Shown here one piece after another: positions 31,863 through 42,587 of a DNA stretch of 64,000 nt. The notes beneath the pieces were generated by a model, which saw nothing but the letters and a program-made list of their open reading frames with translations, did not search any database and was not told the DNA's origin. Location: assembly GCA_937891665.1 (NCBI GenBank), contig CALAGS010000201.1:1-64000 (forward strand), read 5' to 3'. Source of the DNA: an uncultured Burkholderiales bacterium. Its GTDB lineage: Bacteria > Pseudomonadota > Gammaproteobacteria > Burkholderiales > Burkholderiaceae_C. A program made the translations under genes and the position numbers. The first letter of the stretch is position 1. Every line of letters begins with the position of its first letter.

Positions 31863-32624
31863 ATGTCGCAAGCCTATACAGTCATTGTTCCTGCTCGCTT
31901 GGCATCCACGCGACTGCCCAATAAACCCTTGGCAGACATCCATGGCTTGCCCATGGTGGTTCGCGTGGCCCAAAGGGCTGCACTTTCCAATGCGTCCCAA
32001 GTAGTGGTTGCCGCCGACAGCATTGAAATTGTTCAGGCCTGCCAAGCCCATGGGGTTCGCGCCATGCTCACCCAAGTTGACCATCCAAGCGGCAGTGATC
32101 GGCTTGCTGAAGCCAGTGCGTTGTTGGGTTTGAAGCCTCACGATGTGGTGGTCAATGTTCAAGGCGATGAGCCTCTTATCAATCCAGAACTGATCAATCA
32201 GGTGGCCGAGTTACTTGTTCTGCGACCCGCAGCCAGCATGAGTACAGCAGCCCACGAAATTCACGAGCTAGCCGAGTTCATCAACCCCAATGTGGTCAAA
32301 GTGGTCATCGACCAAACTCAATTGGCGCTCTATTTCAGCCGTGCACCCATCCCTTGGTGGCGAGATGGTTTTGCGAATGGCATTCAAACCCTGCCACAAC
32401 CTGCCCCCCTTCGACATATTGGCATTTACGCGTACCGGGTAGGGTTTTTGCAAAGCTTTCCAACATTGCCATCTGCACCCATCGAAACGGGTGAAGCCTT
32501 GGAGCAATTGCGGGCCTTGTGGCACGGGCACAAAATAGCCGTTCACATCACCCCAGAAGTACCTGGCCCCGGTGTCGATACCCCTGAAGATTTAGAAAGA
32601 GTCAGGGCTCTGTACAAACCCTGA
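31863..32624 (+). CDS. kdsB: 3-deoxy-manno-octulosonate cytidylyltransferase
   Basis: 253 aa; [39 protein letters not shown]. Confidence 0.96.
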   Translation: MSQAYTVIVPARLASTRLPNKPLADIHGLPMVVRVAQRAALSNASQVVVAADSIEIVQACQAHGVRAMLTQVDHPSGSDRLAEASALLGLKPHDVVVNVQGDEPLINPELINQVAELLVLRPAASMSTAAHEIHELAEFINPNVVKVVIDQTQLALYFSRAPIPWWRDGFANGIQTLPQPAPLRHIGIYAYRVGFLQSFPTLPSAPIETGEALEQLRALWHGHKIAVHITPEVPGPGVDTPEDLERVRALYKP

Positions 32625-32714
32625 TAACAACGCCTTGCAGTCGTCAGGCAAACACCTGCTTCCCATGATATTCTCCTACGACAGCCATCCAAGCCATGGC
32701 GAAAGATTCAATAA

Positions 32715-33392
<678 letters not shown>

Positions 33393-33442
33393 CGCATTCA
33401 AAACTGCAGGCCCAAGCCACTTAGGCTGTGGCTGGTTATGAA

Positions 33443-34429
33443 CTAAGCACAGTGGCTTTGCCGCTCGGACATGATGTCTAGCAGCAAGGCCACTCTGGTT
33501 TTAGCAGGACTTAAAGCGCCCTTCGCATCAAACACATGGCTGCTGGTAGGAACCACAGCGCCCTGATTGCATCGACTGCTTAATCGAATCTGAACCTTTG
33601 CCATTTGGGCCCGAACTAAACTTTCCTTCATTTTTGAGCTGACGGAGCCATTGCCCGTTCCAGCAATGACCAAACCTTGTACGCCGGCATTGACCAACGC
33701 ATCCACAGGTTCGTGGCTTGCGTTGACGTGGTTCATGACGATCTCTACCCATGGCCATTGCGCTGCCAAAGGAAGGTGAGAGACATGCAATCTTAGGCTT
33801 GGCGTGGGCTTGGAGAAGTTTTCAAACCACTGAACCTTGTCTTTTCGCACACTGCCTGCAGCACCCGTTTCACCTGAATCAAAAGCATTCAACCTTGTCG
33901 GATGTACTTTTTGAACAAACTGACTGTGGTGAATTTCGCCTGCAGCCACAAGCCAGACACCTGGCCCCTGCGTGGTGGCCGCAACCACCAGGGCATCTCT
34001 TAAGTTTTGCGGGCCGTCTGCATCTTTGAAATTGGCAGGCCGCATGGCACACGTCAAGACAATGGGTTTTGCATGCTTGATAACCTGAGATAAAAAATAA
34101 GCCGTTTCTTCTAAGGTGTCCGTGCCGTGCGTCACCACAAGCGCAACCACTTCGTCTTGGGCTAACCAATGATCACAGCGCTGAGCCAGATGGATCCATG
34201 TTTCAAAATCCATGTCCTTGCTGTCCAATTGCGATACTTGTTCAGACTCAAATTGGCAGGTCGCCAAGACTTGTGGCCAAGGCAATGGGATGCTGCTTGC
34301 AGACTTCAACAACTCACCAACGCCACGCTGGGCAGCTTTGTAAGACAAGCCTTCATCGGCAGATTCAGATTCACCCGCAATGGTGCCACCTGTGCCTAAA
34401 ACAACAATTTTTTGATTATTTGCTTGCAT
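33443..34429 (-). CDS. Asparaginase
   Basis: 328 aa; VVLGTGGTIAG and VVTHGTDTLEETAYFL, the two asparaginase signature motifs. Confidence 0.92.
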   Translation of the reverse strand: MQANNQKIVVLGTGGTIAGESESADEGLSYKAAQRGVGELLKSASSIPLPWPQVLATCQFESEQVSQLDSKDMDFETWIHLAQRCDHWLAQDEVVALVVTHGTDTLEETAYFLSQVIKHAKPIVLTCAMRPANFKDADGPQNLRDALVVAATTQGPGVWLVAAGEIHHSQFVQKVHPTRLNAFDSGETGAAGSVRKDKVQWFENFSKPTPSLRLHVSHLPLAAQWPWVEIVMNHVNASHEPVDALVNAGVQGLVIAGTGNGSVSSKMKESLVRAQMAKVQIRLSSRCNQGAVVPTSSHVFDAKGALSPAKTRVALLLDIMSERQSHCA

Positions 34430-34440
34430 TTCTGAAAAGA

Positions 34441-34456
34441 CTGGTTAAAAATACAG
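34441..34456. promoter_or_regulatory. LexA (SOS) box 1
   Basis: CTG GTTAAAAATA CAG (CTG-N10-CAG) in the lexA/asparaginase intergenic region. Confidence 0.8.
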
Positions 34457-34459
34457 TAA

Positions 34460-34475
34460 CTGGATAAGAACACAG
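34460..34475. promoter_or_regulatory. LexA (SOS) box 2
   Basis: CTG GATAAGAACA CAG (CTG-N10-CAG), 19 bp from box 1, 35 bp upstream of the lexA start. Confidence 0.8.
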
Positions 34476-34510
34476 TTATTTGGCTTCTGACACCTTCAAA
34501 GGACTGCATC

Positions 34511-35182
34511 ATGCACGAACAACCTAAGCTCACAGCTAGACAGCAAGAAATTTTGGAGCTCATCCAAAAAACCATTGCTGAAACGGGCGCACCGCCTACC
34601 CGAGCCGAAATTGCGCAGGTCTTAGGCTTCAAATCGGCCAACGCTGCAGAAGAACATCTTCAAGCCCTGGCCCGTAAAGGCGCCATCGATTTGGTCAGCG
34701 GCACATCCAGAGGCATTCGCCTCAAAGGCTCGTCTCGCAACAGCACACGCCAATCCACCGATCTTTTCAGCCTGCCGCTGCCTGGTTTTGCCCAATTGGC
34801 ATTGCCACTCATTGGCCGCGTGGCAGCTGGCTCCCCTATTTTGGCCCAAGAACACATCGATCGCACCTACCATGTCGAAAGCCACTTGTTCCAAGAACAG
34901 CCCGACTACTTGCTGCGTGTACGCGGCATGTCCATGCGAGATGCAGGCATCATGGATGGCGACTTGCTGGCCGTCAAAGCCACCAAAGAAGTTCGCAATG
35001 GCCAAATTGTGGTGGCCCGCCTTGGCGATGAAGTCACCGTCAAACGCTTGCGCCGTCAAGCAGACCGCATTGAACTTCTTCCAGAAAACCCCGACTACCC
35101 CATTATCTTGGTCAACCCAGACGAGCCCTTCGACATCGAAGGCTTGGCGGTTGGCCTTATTCGCAACACGCTCTTGATGTAA
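34511..35182 (+). CDS. lexA: LexA repressor
   Basis: 223 aa; [48 protein letters not shown] cleavage region, Ser/Lys dyad regions ([24 protein letters not shown]). Confidence 0.97.
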   Translation: MHEQPKLTARQQEILELIQKTIAETGAPPTRAEIAQVLGFKSANAAEEHLQALARKGAIDLVSGTSRGIRLKGSSRNSTRQSTDLFSLPLPGFAQLALPLIGRVAAGSPILAQEHIDRTYHVESHLFQEQPDYLLRVRGMSMRDAGIMDGDLLAVKATKEVRNGQIVVARLGDEVTVKRLRRQADRIELLPENPDYPIILVNPDEPFDIEGLAVGLIRNTLLM

Positions 35183-35211
35183 CCCAACTCACTCAATTCA
35201 GAAGGCTACCC

Positions 35212-35511
35212 ATGACCATCGCTCTTTTCGGTATTTCTAGCATTTACAACGGCATTCAAAAATTCATGAGTGCAGCAACTCACCTCCAAGGTTCTGCGCC
35301 CCTTGTTCAAACACCGTCCATTGGCAACTCGCCCAAGACCCAAATGCACGCCAAGCAGCGGGCCTTGCGAGTTCTTCGTGTCTCTGAGCATGGCCAAACA
35401 CCCCATTGTGCGGGTCGCATGGTCATTTCAGGCCGCATGTCCGATGTCTGCGCAGAACTTGACAGGCTGGTCGCACTCGAAGCCCAGAAAAAGCCCACCC
35501 TCACCCACTGA
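35212..35511 (+). CDS. Hypothetical protein downstream of lexA
   Basis: 99 aa ORF beginning 29 nt after lexA stop with an AGAAGG-like RBS; no family recognised. Confidence 0.6.
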   Translation: MTIALFGISSIYNGIQKFMSAATHLQGSAPLVQTPSIGNSPKTQMHAKQRALRVLRVSEHGQTPHCAGRMVISGRMSDVCAELDRLVALEAQKKPTLTH

Positions 35512-35585
35512 TTTTCATAGCCATTGGGGGCTAAATTTCATCTCCCCTCCCAATGGCAGCCTCGATGCAAGGCACAATAGTGCCT

Positions 35586-36593
35586 ATGAATATTGTGATC
35601 CTTGACGACTACCAAGATGTCGTCCGAAAACTAGATTGCGCCGTCAAACTCGACGCTTACAACGCCAAGGTCTTCACCAACACCGTCAAGGGTTTGGGGC
35701 AGTTGTCTGTTCGCCTTAAAGATGCCGACATCTTGGTCCTCATACGCGAGCGCACGCACCTCAACCGGCAATTGCTTGAAAAACTCCCTCGCCTCAAGCT
35801 GATTTCCCAAACTGGCGCCGCTGGCTCCCACATTGATTTAGAGGCCTGCACAGGGCGTGGCATTGCCGTTGCACAAGGCACTGGTTCGCCCCATGCGCCG
35901 GCAGAATTAACTTGGGCATTGATCATGGCGGCGGCCCGCCGAGTTCCACAATACATTGGCAATCTCAAGCATGGCGCTTGGCAACAGTCAGGTTTAAAAA
36001 GTGCGTCCATGCCTAGCAACTTTGGTTTAGGCACTGTGCTCAGAGGCAAAACAATGGGCATTTGGGGCTATGGAAAAATTGGCCAACTGGTTGCGGGCTA
36101 CGCCAAAGCTTTCAGCATGCAAGTGGTTGTTTGGGGCAGCGAGGCTTCGCGCGAAAAAGCGGCGAACGATGGTCATATTCCGGCTACCACACGTGAAGCA
36201 CTTTTTGAGCAAAGCGATGTCCTTTCTGTGCATCTTCGGCTTAACGAAGCAACCCGCGGCATTGTCACTTTAGAAGATCTATCGCGCATGAAAACCACCG
36301 CCATGATTGTGAACACATCCCGCGCCGAATTGATTGAACCCGATGCCCTGATCAGTGCGCTCAATCGGGGGCGGCCTGGTTTAGCAGCCATTGATGTGTT
36401 TGAACACGAACCCATTTTGCAGGGCCATGCACTGTTGCGATTGGAAAATTGCATTTGCACGCCCCACATTGGTTATGTGGAAAAAGACAACTACGAGTTG
36501 TACTTTGGTGCCGCATTTGACAACGTGGTCAATTTCATCAAAGGCACGCCCACCAACATCGTCAACCCTGGCGCTTTGCAAGTTCGTCGCTAA
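35586..36593 (+). CDS. D-2-hydroxyacid dehydrogenase family protein
   Basis: Start MNIVILDDYQDVV; GKTMGIWGYGKIGQLVAGYAKAF, TPHIGYVE; ORF-track start at 35553 probably too far upstream. Confidence 0.88.
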   Translation: MNIVILDDYQDVVRKLDCAVKLDAYNAKVFTNTVKGLGQLSVRLKDADILVLIRERTHLNRQLLEKLPRLKLISQTGAAGSHIDLEACTGRGIAVAQGTGSPHAPAELTWALIMAAARRVPQYIGNLKHGAWQQSGLKSASMPSNFGLGTVLRGKTMGIWGYGKIGQLVAGYAKAFSMQVVVWGSEASREKAANDGHIPATTREALFEQSDVLSVHLRLNEATRGIVTLEDLSRMKTTAMIVNTSRAELIEPDALISALNRGRPGLAAIDVFEHEPILQGHALLRLENCICTPHIGYVEKDNYELYFGAAFDNVVNFIKGTPTNIVNPGALQVRR

Positions 36594-36649
36594 GCAGCTA
36601 CAAGCAGATTTTGTCTGCTTGAAAATTTAAAACAAATATCAATCAGATC

Positions 36650-38170
36650 ATGAACATTGCATTCAACAAAGTTGCTGTCATTGGTGCAGGTGCTATGGGA
36701 CGTGGCATCGCCCAAGTTGCTGCGCAAGCAGGAAGTCTTGTTTTCCTCTATGACACCCAAGCAGAAGCCTCGCTTAAAGCCAAAGAGGCCGTGTACCAAG
36801 TATGGGACTCACTTGTCGTTAAAGGCCGTCTTGACGCAGGCACTGTTGCCAATTACAAAACAAATTTGAAAACAGCCAGCAGCTTGCAAGATTTGAAAGA
36901 TTGCGAGTTAATTGTCGAGGCCATTGTTGAAAGACTCGACATTAAAAAAAGCTTGTTTGTTGAACTCGAGAGCTTGGTACCCGAGACCACAGTGTTGGTC
37001 ACTAACACCTCTTCACTTTCCGTCACGGCCATCGCTGCAGCCCTAAAGCGGCCCGCCCAATTTGCGGGATATCACTTCTTCAACCCTGTGCCATTGATGA
37101 AAGTGGTGGAAGTCATTGCAGGTCTCAAAACCAATCCTGAGGTGTGCATTCGGCTGACTGAGTTTGCCAAACAAATGGGGCACACAGCTGTTCAAGCACA
37201 CGACACACCAGGCTTTATTGTCAACCATGCAGGCCGCGGCTACGGCACTGAAGCTTTGCGCATCGTGTCTGAAGGCGTGGCAGATTTCGCCACCATTGAT
37301 CGAATTTTGAGAGACCAAGTTGGGTTCAAATTGGGCCCCTTCGAGCTCTTCGATTTGACGGCTTTGGATGTGTCACATCCTGTCATGGAATCAATCTATA
37401 ACCAGTATTACCAAGAGCCTCGCTACCGCCCTAGCGTCATCACAGCTCAGCGTTTAGCAGGGGGCGTGGTGGGCAAAAAAGTGGGTGAAGGTTTCTACAC
37501 ATACACAGACGGCAAAGCAGTTGTGGCCCCAGAACCCGCCGTGCCACAAGTTAAAGAGTTTCCGCCTGTTTGGGTCTCTCCTCGTGCCACAAGACGCCTC
37601 GAACTATTACAGCTCCTCAAAGATTTGGGCGCCACCCTTGAAACGGGTGCCTCACCTTCCCCGCACGCTCTAACCCTTGTTGCGCCATTAGGCTTTGATG
37701 TCACCACAGTGGCCGTAGTTGAACGCCTTGACCCCGCCCGCACCATCGGCATTGACATGCTATTTGACGATGCCGCCACCAAGCGACGTGTATTGGCCAC
37801 CAACCCGGCCACCCGATCTGACATGCGCGATGCAGCCCATGCGCTGTTTGCCAAAGATGGTAAAGCTGTCAGCGTGGTGCGAGACAGTGGCGGCTTCATC
37901 ACCCAACGCGTTGTGGCCAACATCGTGAACATTGCTTCTGACATGTGCCAACAAGGTGTTTGCACACCGCAAGATTTGGACATTGCCGTCACATTGGGCC
38001 TTGGCTACCCCTTGGGCCCACTTGCACTGGGTGACAAATTAGGCCCTACCAATGTTTTGGAAGTGCTGTTCAATTTGCAAACCGTCTACGGCGATCCAAG
38101 GTATCGCCCAAGCCCATGGTTGCGTCGTCGAGGCGCCATTGGCTTGTCCTTACTTCATACCGAGGACTAA
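36650..38170 (+). CDS. 3-hydroxyacyl-CoA dehydrogenase
   Basis: 506 aa; VAVIGAGAMGRGIAQVAAQAG, HFFNPVPLMKVVEVI, two C-terminal 3HCDH domains. Confidence 0.92.
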   Translation: MNIAFNKVAVIGAGAMGRGIAQVAAQAGSLVFLYDTQAEASLKAKEAVYQVWDSLVVKGRLDAGTVANYKTNLKTASSLQDLKDCELIVEAIVERLDIKKSLFVELESLVPETTVLVTNTSSLSVTAIAAALKRPAQFAGYHFFNPVPLMKVVEVIAGLKTNPEVCIRLTEFAKQMGHTAVQAHDTPGFIVNHAGRGYGTEALRIVSEGVADFATIDRILRDQVGFKLGPFELFDLTALDVSHPVMESIYNQYYQEPRYRPSVITAQRLAGGVVGKKVGEGFYTYTDGKAVVAPEPAVPQVKEFPPVWVSPRATRRLELLQLLKDLGATLETGASPSPHALTLVAPLGFDVTTVAVVERLDPARTIGIDMLFDDAATKRRVLATNPATRSDMRDAAHALFAKDGKAVSVVRDSGGFITQRVVANIVNIASDMCQQGVCTPQDLDIAVTLGLGYPLGPLALGDKLGPTNVLEVLFNLQTVYGDPRYRPSPWLRRRGAIGLSLLHTED

Positions 38171-38173
38171 AGC

Positions 38174-38953
38174 ATGTCAGCTCAACTTCTCAGCACCAGC
38201 GAAGGTGCCACCCTCATTCTCACTTTGAGCAATCCCGAACACAAGAATGCGCTTGGCCCAGAAATGTATGCGGCAGGCGTCGAGGCACTTAGCGTGGCCG
38301 AGTCAAGCCCTGAAGTTAAAAGCTTGGTCATTACGGGCGAGGGGGCCTTGTTCAGTGCGGGCGGCAACTTACAAAGGCTGAACAACAACCGCCAACAACC
38401 ACCGGAGCACCAAGCTCAAAGCATCGAAGGCCTGCACAACTGGATAGAGGCCATTCGAACTTTTCCAAAGCCCGTCATTGCAGCGGTTGAGGGCCCGGCA
38501 GCAGGCGCAGGATTTTCTTTGGCTTTGGCCTGCGACATGATTGTGGCGGCAAGAAACAGTGTGTTTGTGATGGCTTACAGCAACATTGCGCTATCCCCTG
38601 ATGGCGGCGGCACTTGGAGTTTATCCCGCAGTGTGCCTCGCCAATTGGCCACCGAACTTTTGATGTTGGGCGAGCGCATGCCTGCAGAAAGACTTCACCA
38701 GCTGGGTGTGGTCAACAGATTGTGTGAGCCCGGGCAAGCACTGGGCACCGCCCTCACCCTGGCCAACCTGTTAAATCAAAAGGCCCACAATGCCTTGACC
38801 AGCATCAAAGAGCTGATCAATGAAGCAGATGCCGCGTCCTTTCATCACCAATTGGCTTTGGAACGCGATCACTTCGTGAAGAATTTGCACCATGTCAATG
38901 CGGGCATTGGTATCACAGCCTTTTTAAACAAAGAAAAACCTCGCTACGAGTAA
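38174..38953 (+). CDS. Enoyl-CoA hydratase/isomerase family protein
   Basis: 259 aa; ALFSAGGNLQRL, PVIAAVEGPAAGAGFSLALACDMIVAA, GGTWSLSRSVP. Confidence 0.9.
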   Translation: MSAQLLSTSEGATLILTLSNPEHKNALGPEMYAAGVEALSVAESSPEVKSLVITGEGALFSAGGNLQRLNNNRQQPPEHQAQSIEGLHNWIEAIRTFPKPVIAAVEGPAAGAGFSLALACDMIVAARNSVFVMAYSNIALSPDGGGTWSLSRSVPRQLATELLMLGERMPAERLHQLGVVNRLCEPGQALGTALTLANLLNQKAHNALTSIKELINEADAASFHHQLALERDHFVKNLHHVNAGIGITAFLNKEKPRYE

Positions 38954-39008
38954 GACAAGGTCCCTCAGGCGACAATTTTTTCCAACCCAGTCACTCAAAA
39001 GACAGACT

Positions 39009-39728
39009 ATGGACGAACCCATTCTTACGATGGAGGAAAGAGAATCCATCAACGCTGGGCGTTGGTTCTCTTCCCTTTCACCTTCACTCAGGCACGACAT
39101 ACTTCGATGCGCTTACGTCAAACGGTACAAAGACGGCGAACTCATTGCAGCACGCGGAGAACCGCCGGAGCAGTGGATTGCCTGCGCCAAAGGGGCGGTC
39201 CGTGTCAGTTCTACCTCCGTATCGGGCAAATTAATCACCCTCACCTATGTCGAGCCTGGCATTTGGTTTGGCGACGTCTCCATCTTCGACGGCGACAGGC
39301 GCACACACGATGCCTACGCACATGGCGAAACCACCACACTCAATGTGGCCAAGGCAGATTTCAAGAAAATTTTGTCGTCGCACGTCGAGTTGTACGATGC
39401 CATGTTGCGTTTGCATGCACGGCGCATTCGACAGCTGTTCGGATTGGTCGAAGACTTGAACACATTGCCACTCAGGGCGCGCTTGGCCAAACAGCTCAAC
39501 CATTTGGTTCGAAGCTACGGCGTGCCCAGTTTGTCCGATGCCAAAGCCATTCGAATCAGTTTGCAATTGGCACAAGAAGAGCTCGCTCAGTTATTGGGCG
39601 CTTCCAGGCAGCGCGTAAACCAAGAGCTCAAACAAATGGAGCGCGAACATGTCATCAAAATCGAACCCGGTGGCCTCACTGTGCTCGACAGAGAAGCGCT
39701 TATCAAGATCGTGAATTCGGACGACTGA
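39009..39728 (+). CDS. Crp/Fnr family transcriptional regulator
   Basis: 239 aa; cNMP-binding-like domain and HTH ELAQLLGASRQRVNQELKQMERE; no Fnr-type cysteine cluster. Confidence 0.9.
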   Translation: MDEPILTMEERESINAGRWFSSLSPSLRHDILRCAYVKRYKDGELIAARGEPPEQWIACAKGAVRVSSTSVSGKLITLTYVEPGIWFGDVSIFDGDRRTHDAYAHGETTTLNVAKADFKKILSSHVELYDAMLRLHARRIRQLFGLVEDLNTLPLRARLAKQLNHLVRSYGVPSLSDAKAIRISLQLAQEELAQLLGASRQRVNQELKQMEREHVIKIEPGGLTVLDREALIKIVNSDD

Positions 39729-39776
39729 ACGCCAGCACCCTGATCCTCACTTCGTCCATTCACAACGGTAATTGCC

Positions 39777-40865
39777 ATGAGCCAGTTTGATCATTTCGTG
39801 GGCACACGCCCAGTCTCCGGCACGCATGCCTTTGATGTCTCCGTTCTTGAGCGTTGGCTTGATGCCAACATGCCTGGCTTTGAAGGCCCACTGAGTGTTG
39901 AAATGTTCAAGGGCGGGCAATCGAACCCGACCTACAAACTCATCACGCCCAAATGCGCCTATGTGATGCGCGCCAAGCCCGGTCCTGTGGCCAAGTTATT
40001 GCCATCTGCGCATGCCATTGAGCGAGAGTTTGCAGTCATGAAAGGCCTTGCGGGTACAGCGGTGCCTGTCGCCAAAATGCATGTGCTTTGCGAAGATGAG
40101 GCCATCATTGGACGTGCTTTTTACGTCATGGAATTTGTGGCAGGTCGAGTGTTGTGGGATCAGTCATTGCCAAGCATGACCAACAGCCAGCGCGGCGACA
40201 TATACGACGAAATGAACCGCGTCATTGCGGCGCTTCACACTGTGAAGTTTGCCGACCAAGGCTTGGCCAATTATGGCAAGCCCGGCAGTTACATCGAACG
40301 TCAAATTGGCCGTTGGAGCAAACAGTATGTGGCCTCCCAAACTCAGTCCATTCCAGAAATGGACCACCTGATAGCCTGGTTGCCAAGCCACATTCCCAGC
40401 AGCGCCAAAGACGAATCTTTGGTCAGCATTGTGCATGGCGACTTCCGCCTGGACAACATGATGTTTCACCCCACCGAGCCCAAAGTATTGGCGGTGCTTG
40501 ATTGGGAGCTGTCCACTTTAGGTCATCCTCTGGCTGACTTCAGTTATCACTGCATGGCATGGCACATCAAGCCAGGGTCATTCCGCGGCATTGGCGGCTT
40601 AGATCACAAAGCATTGGGCATTCCAGAAGAAGCCGAGTACATCCAACGGTATTGCCAACGCACTGGCTTCACCACACCCGAGAAACTGGCACTCGATTGG
40701 AATTTCTACATGGCCTACAACCTGTTCCGCATCGCAGCCATTTTGCAAGGCATTGCCAAACGCGTGGTCGACGGCACTGCTTCTAGCGATCAAGCCAAAG
40801 CTTCAGGCAACGGCGCTAAACCCATGGCCGAGTTGGCTTGGCAGTTCGCAAGCCAAGTTCATTAG
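39777..40865 (+). CDS. Phosphotransferase (aminoglycoside phosphotransferase-like, ACAD10/11 kinase-domain type)
   Basis: 362 aa; [62 protein letters not shown]. Confidence 0.9.
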   Translation: MSQFDHFVGTRPVSGTHAFDVSVLERWLDANMPGFEGPLSVEMFKGGQSNPTYKLITPKCAYVMRAKPGPVAKLLPSAHAIEREFAVMKGLAGTAVPVAKMHVLCEDEAIIGRAFYVMEFVAGRVLWDQSLPSMTNSQRGDIYDEMNRVIAALHTVKFADQGLANYGKPGSYIERQIGRWSKQYVASQTQSIPEMDHLIAWLPSHIPSSAKDESLVSIVHGDFRLDNMMFHPTEPKVLAVLDWELSTLGHPLADFSYHCMAWHIKPGSFRGIGGLDHKALGIPEEAEYIQRYCQRTGFTTPEKLALDWNFYMAYNLFRIAAILQGIAKRVVDGTASSDQAKASGNGAKPMAELAWQFASQVH

Positions 40866-40915
40866 CCCCTCTCAACAGACCGCACACATTTTTAAGATTT
40901 AACAGGAGAACTTCA

Positions 40916-42175
40916 ATGCAATTCGAATACTCAGACAAAGTCAAGAACATGCAAGCCCGCTTGCTGGCTTTCATGGACGAACACATTTACCCCAACGAGG
41001 CGCGCTTCTTTCAGGAAATTGCAGACAACCGTGCCAAAGGCAATGCTTGGGTCCCCACCAAAATTGTAGAAGAACTCAAACCCAAAGCACTTGCTGCTGG
41101 CCTTTGGAATTTGTTCTTGCCTAAATCACACCGCGCACCCCAAGGTTTGTCTAACTTGGAATATGCACCCCTTTGCGAAATCATGGGACGTGTGCCTTTT
41201 GCTGCAGAAATTTTCAATTGCTCAGCGCCCGACACAGGCAACATGGAAACCTTTGAACGCTATGCCAGCGAAGAACTCAAAGACCAATGGTTGGAGCCAC
41301 TGCTCAGAGGCGAAATTCGCTCAGCCTTCCTCATGACCGAACCTGATGTTGCTTCGTCCGATGCCACCAACATTCAATGCGAAATTAAGCGCGATGGCAA
41401 TGAGTACGTCATCAACGGCCGCAAGTGGTGGTCGTCAGGTGCGGGGGATCCGCGCTGCGCGGTTTACATCGTCATGGGCAAAACCAATCCAGACGCTGGC
41501 CGCCACGAGCAACAGTCCATGATCATTGTGCCGGCCAACACGCCGGGCATTACGGTGGTGCGTGCCCTGTCTGTCTTTGGTTACGACGATGCGCCCCATG
41601 GTCACATGGAAGTGGTGTTGAAGAACGTTCGTGTCCCTGCAGCCAATTTGCTTCTGGGTGAAGGTCGCGGTTTTGAAATTGCGCAAGGCCGCTTAGGCCC
41701 AGGACGCATTCACCATTGCATGCGCACCATTGGCGTGGCCGAGCGCGCGCTAGAACTCATGTGCAAACGTTTGAACTCACGCGTGGCATTTGGCCGCGAA
41801 GTTGCGCGCCAAACTGTTTGGCAAGAACGCATTGCTGAGTCACGTTGCATGATTGAGCAAGCACGTTTGCTTACTTTGAAAGCTGCTTACATGATGGACA
41901 CCGTGGGCAACAAAGTAGCCAAAGCAGAAATTGCCATGATCAAAATTGTGGCGCCTCAAATGGCTTGTCAAATCATTGATTGGTCCATTCAAGCGCATGG
42001 CGGCGGCGGGGTTTCACAAGACTTCCCATTGGCCTATGCTTATGCACATCAGCGCACACTGCGGTTGGCAGACGGCCCCGATGAAGTGCACCGCAACTCT
42101 TTGGCCAAGCTCGAGTTGGCCAAGCACTTGCTCATGCCAGGCGAGGTAGAAATGCCCGTCACCCGAGGCAGTTAA
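40916..42175 (+). CDS. Acyl-CoA dehydrogenase (ACAD10/11-like)
   Basis: Start [77 protein letters not shown]. Confidence 0.92.
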   Translation: MQFEYSDKVKNMQARLLAFMDEHIYPNEARFFQEIADNRAKGNAWVPTKIVEELKPKALAAGLWNLFLPKSHRAPQGLSNLEYAPLCEIMGRVPFAAEIFNCSAPDTGNMETFERYASEELKDQWLEPLLRGEIRSAFLMTEPDVASSDATNIQCEIKRDGNEYVINGRKWWSSGAGDPRCAVYIVMGKTNPDAGRHEQQSMIIVPANTPGITVVRALSVFGYDDAPHGHMEVVLKNVRVPAANLLLGEGRGFEIAQGRLGPGRIHHCMRTIGVAERALELMCKRLNSRVAFGREVARQTVWQERIAESRCMIEQARLLTLKAAYMMDTVGNKVAKAEIAMIKIVAPQMACQIIDWSIQAHGGGGVSQDFPLAYAYAHQRTLRLADGPDEVHRNSLAKLELAKHLLMPGEVEMPVTRGS

Positions 42176-42304
42176 AAAGACACTCACCGCGGCTTAGCCC
42201 AAGAGGCATTGGCACGTAAGCGAGGGACATCTTGAAACTTTGAAAGAACTTTTTAATCAGGTTTCATGATTTCCCCTGTTAGCGCATTAGAATACGAGCC
42301 TTGT

Positions 42305-42381
<77 letters not shown>

Positions 42382-42393
42382 TTTTTTCCAATC

Positions 42394-42427
42394 AAGGCCC
42401 TACCTTTCTGGTTCAAGGGCCTTTTTT
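42394..42427 (+). terminator. Putative rho-independent terminator between the two tRNA genes
   Basis: AAGGCCC...GGGCCTTTTTT; 7 bp stem with 16 nt loop. Confidence 0.55.
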
Positions 42428-42429
42428 AT

Positions 42430-42506
42430 CTGCCCGTAGCTCAACTGGATAGAGCAACGGCCTTCTAAGCCGTAGGTCGGGGGTTCGAGTCCCTCCGGGC
42501 AGGCCA
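42430..42506 (+). tRNA. tRNA-Arg (anticodon TCT)
   Basis: 77 nt cloverleaf with CTGCCCG/CGGGCAG acceptor, anticodon loop CTTCTAA (TCT), GGGTTCGAGTCCC T-arm, encoded CCA. Confidence 0.95.
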
Positions 42507-42587
42507 TATTTTTTCCAAGTATCAGGGTTTTGCCTTACATTCTGAACCCTTGATATGCAACATAATGCATCATACAAGGAGATTTTC

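Noticed and set aside
39062-39790. 242 aa same-strand ORF overlapping the Crp/Fnr gene
   Set aside because: Out-of-frame overlap with a clear Crp/Fnr CDS; His/Arg/Gln-rich composition typical of a wrong frame.
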